Of a stretch of 64,000 bases of DNA, positions 61,218-64,000 are shown one piece after another. Both the position numbers and the translations under genes were made by a program. Origin of the DNA: Streptomyces niger. GTDB lineage: Bacteria > Actinomycetota > Actinomycetes > Streptomycetales > Streptomycetaceae. Each line of letters opens with the position of its first letter. Within the stretch, counting starts at the first letter, position 1. A model generated the notes under the pieces. It saw only the letters and a program-made list of their open reading frames with translations. It had not been told where the DNA came from and made no database searches. The stretch spans positions 372,001 to 436,000 of the forward strand of contig NZ_JOFQ01000011.1 of the NCBI RefSeq assembly GCF_000718305.1. The letters run 5' to 3'.

Positions 61218-61364
61218 CGCGCCTCCCGGCTGTCGTAGTCACCCGCTTCGACGCTAGGGACGGCGCGTTTCACGGCGGTGCCGCCAGGTGTCACCGACGC
61301 AATATCGCGCTCACCCGGCGCCGCGGGGCGCGGTGAGTACCGCCCGTGCCGCGCTCCACGGAAC

Positions 61365-62333
61365 TCACCCCGCCATCAGCCGGGCGTCCTCCGGCGGCAG
61401 CCAGGCGTCTCGGGGGCGGGACAGCCAGCCGCCCTCCGTGCCCAGTTCGCGCGCCGCGGCCCGCAGCACGTCCAGGCCCGGGTGGCGCAGCCCCCGCCGC
61501 CAGACCACCGACACCGGGGACAGCGGTACGGGGTCCACGAGGGGCCGCAGCACCATCCCGGGCACCTCGATGAACTCCACGCTGGCCAGTACGGACCAGC
61601 CGCGCTTCCGTACGACGCGGAGGAACTCGGCCGGCCCGTCGATCTCCGGGTACGGCGCCGCCGCCTCGATGCCGCGCCCTTCGAAGAGCCGCGCGGCCAG
61701 CGCTGTCCACTCCGCGGTGTGCGCGTTGCCCGCCCCCGTGTACAGCGTCTCCCCGGCGAGCGCCGCCACGGGTACGGCGGTGCGCGCCGCCAAGGGGTGC
61801 TCCGCCGGCAGCAGGACGGCCATCGGCTCGTACCGCACCGGGTGGTGGGAGAGCCGGTTCCGCACCCCGCGCGGCAGCCCCGCGATCCGTCCGAAGGACA
61901 CGTCCAGGCCGCCCGTCAGCAGCCCCTCCGCCGCGCCGGTCAGGCCGCTGTGGAAGCGCGCGGCGAACTCCAGGTCGGGCGCCGCGCCCCGGGCCCGCTC
62001 CAGCACCCGGTACGCGGTCCCCACCGGCGCGCCCACGTCGACCAGCAGCGGACGCGCGCGCTCGGCGCCGTCGGCGAACGCGGCGGACAGCTCGTCGTGC
62101 GCGGCGAGCACCCGCTGGGCGTACGGGAGCAGCCGCTCGCCCTCAGGGGTGAGCCGCACCTGCCGGGTGGTGCGCAGGAACAGCACGGTGCCGAGGTCGC
62201 GTTCCAAGCGGCGGATGTCCCGGCTGAGGGCTTGCTGGGCTACGTACAGGCGGGCTGCGGCACGGGTGAAGTGGAGCTCGTCGGCGACGGCCATGAAGGC
62301 GCGCAGCAATCGAGGCTCTATGTCGTGGGGCAC
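61365..62333 (-). CDS. LysR-family transcriptional regulator
   Basis: A 322-residue LysR regulator. The N-terminal HTH is IEPRLLRAFMAVADELHFTR then AAARLYVAQQALSRDIRRLE; the rest is a periplasmic-binding-fold effector domain. GTG 62333 (VPHDIEP) is preferred; longer in-frame starts run under the divergent exporter promoter. It is divergent from an MFS exporter gene, so it probably regulates that exporter. Effector unknown. Confidence 0.88.
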   Translation of the reverse strand: MPHDIEPRLLRAFMAVADELHFTRAAARLYVAQQALSRDIRRLERDLGTVLFLRTTRQVRLTPEGERLLPYAQRVLAAHDELSAAFADGAERARPLLVDVGAPVGTAYRVLERARGAAPDLEFAARFHSGLTGAAEGLLTGGLDVSFGRIAGLPRGVRNRLSHHPVRYEPMAVLLPAEHPLAARTAVPVAALAGETLYTGAGNAHTAEWTALAARLFEGRGIEAAAPYPEIDGPAEFLRVVRKRGWSVLASVEFIEVPGMVLRPLVDPVPLSPVSVVWRRGLRHPGLDVLRAAARELGTEGGWLSRPRDAWLPPEDARLMAG

Positions 62334-62488
62334 GTACCCATGGTGACAAAGCCGGGCCTGCGCACCCCAGACCTGATGGGAACAGATTGACAACAGTGAG
62401 CGGTGAATGGGCGACGGGAAGGTGTTGGACGCCCCATGGACGCCGGCCCGATCGTGGACGGGTGATCCTCTTCCTCGCCGCCCGGCCC

Positions 62489-63754
62489 GTGACCGCACCG
62501 ACCGCCCCTGCCCGCCCGCGCCGCCCCCGCCGTCCGGCCGGCGCCGGTCCGCGCCTGCCGTTCCTCCGCCCGTACGCCCGGATCTTCGCGGTGCCCGGCG
62601 CCCGTGCCTTCACCGCGGCCAACCTGCTGGCCCGGCTGCCGATGGGCATGTTCAGCGTCAGCGCGGTGCTCATGATCGCCGGCTCGCGGGGCTCGTACGC
62701 GCTGGCCGGGGCCGTGACCGCGGCCGGGCTCGCGGCGACGGCCGTCGTCGGGCCCTGGACGGCACGACTGGCCGACCGCTACGGACAGGGCAGGGTCGCG
62801 CCGCTCGCCGCGCTCCTCGCCGTCGCCGGCTCGCTGGCCCTCGTGCTGTGCGTCCGGCTCGACGCGCCCGCCTGGACGCTCTTCGCCGCCTACGTGTGCA
62901 CCGCGACCACGCCCAACACGGGCGGCATGTCCCGGGCCCGTTGGGCGCACCTCTTCCGCGACGACCCTCGTGCCCTGCACACCGCCCACTCCTTCGAGCA
63001 GGCGGCGGACGAGGTGTGCTTCATGCTGGGGCCGGTGCTCGCGGCCTTCCTGTGCACGGCGCTGTTCCCGGAGGCGGGCACGCTCGTCGGGGCCGTACTG
63101 CTGCTGACCGGGATGGTGCTGTTCGCCTTGCAGCGCCGTACGGAGCCGCCGCCCGCGCCCCGTACGGGCCGGGTCCGCTCCCCGCTGCGCCGCCGCGGCC
63201 TGCCCCCGCTCCTGCTCACCTTCGTGTGCACGGGCGCGGTCTTCGGCTCGCTGGAGGTCGTCACCATCGGGTTCGCCGACGGACACGGCGTACGGGCGGC
63301 GGCGGGCGGCATCCTGGCGCTGCAGGCGGCCGGCTCGTGCGCCGCGGGCCTGCTGTACGGACTGCTGCCGCCCGCGGGCCGGCCCGCCGTGCGCTTCGCC
63401 GGCTGCGTGACGGCCATGGCGGCCCTGATGCTGCTCCCGCTCCTCGGGGCGGTGAGCGGCAGCCTCGCGGTGCTGGCGGCCGCCCTGCTGGTGGCCGGCA
63501 TGGCGACCGCGCCGACCATGGTCACCGGCATGGGCCGGGTGCAGGCCCTGACCCCTGCCGGGCAGGTCAACGAGGGCCTGACGCTCGCCGTCACCGCGCT
63601 GCTGGCCGGCATCGCGGCCGGCTCCGCCGCGGGCGGCTGGGCCACGGACCACCTCGGCAGCGGCGGCGCCGGGTACGCCGTACCGGCCGCCGCTGCGGCC
63701 CTGGCGGCGGCCGTGACGCTGTCAGGGCGCCTCCGGGCGGTCCGGGCACGGTGA
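62489..63754 (+). CDS. MFS transporter, drug-exporter-like
   Basis: A 421-residue, 12-helix major-facilitator protein. LPFLRPYARIFAVPGARAFT leads into the first helices, and the loop ARLADRYGQGRVAP is the conserved MFS motif A region. The type resembles actinobacterial drug or metabolite exporters. The start is uncertain: GTG 62489 (VTAPTAPARPRR) is chosen, but GTG 62462 and an ATG-like start at 62387 are in frame. Divergent from the LysR gene. Confidence 0.8.
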   Translation: MTAPTAPARPRRPRRPAGAGPRLPFLRPYARIFAVPGARAFTAANLLARLPMGMFSVSAVLMIAGSRGSYALAGAVTAAGLAATAVVGPWTARLADRYGQGRVAPLAALLAVAGSLALVLCVRLDAPAWTLFAAYVCTATTPNTGGMSRARWAHLFRDDPRALHTAHSFEQAADEVCFMLGPVLAAFLCTALFPEAGTLVGAVLLLTGMVLFALQRRTEPPPAPRTGRVRSPLRRRGLPPLLLTFVCTGAVFGSLEVVTIGFADGHGVRAAAGGILALQAAGSCAAGLLYGLLPPAGRPAVRFAGCVTAMAALMLLPLLGAVSGSLAVLAAALLVAGMATAPTMVTGMGRVQALTPAGQVNEGLTLAVTALLAGIAAGSAAGGWATDHLGSGGAGYAVPAAAAALAAAVTLSGRLRAVRAR

Positions 63755-63917
63755 CCGGCGCCGCGGGCCCGACGCGGCGGCCCGGGGCGCGTGACGAGGG
63801 GCCGCGGGGCCGACGCGGCGGCCCCGCAACGCGTGCCGCGGGACCGCCCGGCGGTCCGGTACGCGCGATCCCGCGTCGCGGTCCCGCGCCGTCCGCACCG
63901 GCCTCTACGGTCGGCCC

Positions 63918-64000
63918 ATGACCTCCGACCGACCGCACACCGAGTTCGCCACCGCCGTCACCCCGTTCCGTATCGAGATCCCCGACGCCGACCTCGCCGA
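63918..64000 (+). CDS. epoxide-hydrolase-family protein, N-terminal fragment cut by window edge
   Basis: Only the first 27 codons are present: MTSDRPHTEFATAVTPFRIE, then IPDADLA. The PFRIEIPDADLADL-type start is typical of the N-terminal domain of bacterial epoxide hydrolases (EHN), before the alpha/beta-hydrolase core. The family call is tentative because the catalytic domain is outside the window. Confidence 0.55.
   Translation, partial: MTSDRPHTEFATAVTPFRIEIPDADLA

Noticed and set aside
61218..61364. A GlnR box upstream of narK
   Set aside because: Single half-sites such as GTGAC and GAAAC exist, but the spacing does not match the consensus, so no site is claimed.

Overview
The window is high-GC actinobacterial chromosome, almost certainly Streptomyces. 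Codon third positions are nearly all G/C, starts are often GTG or TTG, and Streptomyces-type genes are present (an SsgA-like protein, an SSI-type protease inhibitor, DasR-type operators, a HemD-like nitrogen regulator). From memory, gene order follows the S. coelicolor core region around SCO2906-SCO2959, so most of the window is conserved chromosome with a few accessory insertions.

Layout. (a) 1-7176: two N-acetylglucosamine PTS EIIC permease genes (218-1519 and 5864-7126), each preceded by DasR operators. Between them, on the opposite strand, sits a compact three-gene island (1545-5293): a 71-residue precursor peptide, a C39-peptidase ABC exporter and a SunS-type glycosyltransferase. I read it as a glycocin (glycosylated bacteriocin) operon. 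The core peptide shares the KAQCA start of sublancin but keeps only one cysteine pair. (b) 7193-10937: MBL-fold hydrolase, membrane-anchored PemK/MazF-like protein, and a cysteine synthesis operon (Mec, Cys-containing leader peptide, CysO, CysM). (c) 11077-16366: amino-acid permease, DUF2017, ClpS, pncB and pncA. (d) 16559-23300: secreted M6 metalloprotease, two RDD membrane proteins, an SsgA-like protein (SsgG) and a TPR protein. (e) 23428-28579: flavin oxidoreductase, L7/L12-like membrane protein, FAD-linked oxidase, and hppD with a divergent AsnC/Lrp regulator. (f) 28595-32352: four-gene osmoprotectant ABC transporter. (g) 32474-39722: S16-type protease, IclR regulator, DEAD-box helicase, XRE regulator with a divergent small protein, alpha/beta hydrolase, B-lectin, tRNA-Cys and a small acidic protein. 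(h) 39732-46862: molybdenum hydroxylase operon with two oddities: a 1258-residue 2Fe-2S subunit that is mostly disordered repeats, and a molybdopterin subunit whose catalytic-Glu motif is replaced. (i) 47646-53601: SSI inhibitor, DUF3039, YqgE, murA, HU, malic enzyme and a cold-shock protein. (j) 53847-64000: HelD-like ATPase, ECF sigma/anti-sigma pair, CGNR regulator, NnaR-like regulator, narK, LysR regulator, MFS exporter and the start of an epoxide-hydrolase-like gene.

Working together. GlcNAc uptake is probably controlled by DasR. The glycocin operon lies inside that uptake locus and shares the 570-bp region 5294-5863 with nagE2 and its two DasR sites. Known glycocins depend on sugar-PTS permeases in target cells, so finding a glycocin operon between two PTS permease genes is the most interesting feature here. 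The Mec-leader-CysO-CysM group forms a CysO-dependent cysteine pathway. NnaR and NarK form a nitrate/nitrite uptake and control pair. Starts were chosen from ribosome-binding sites where visible; no database or structure search was run.
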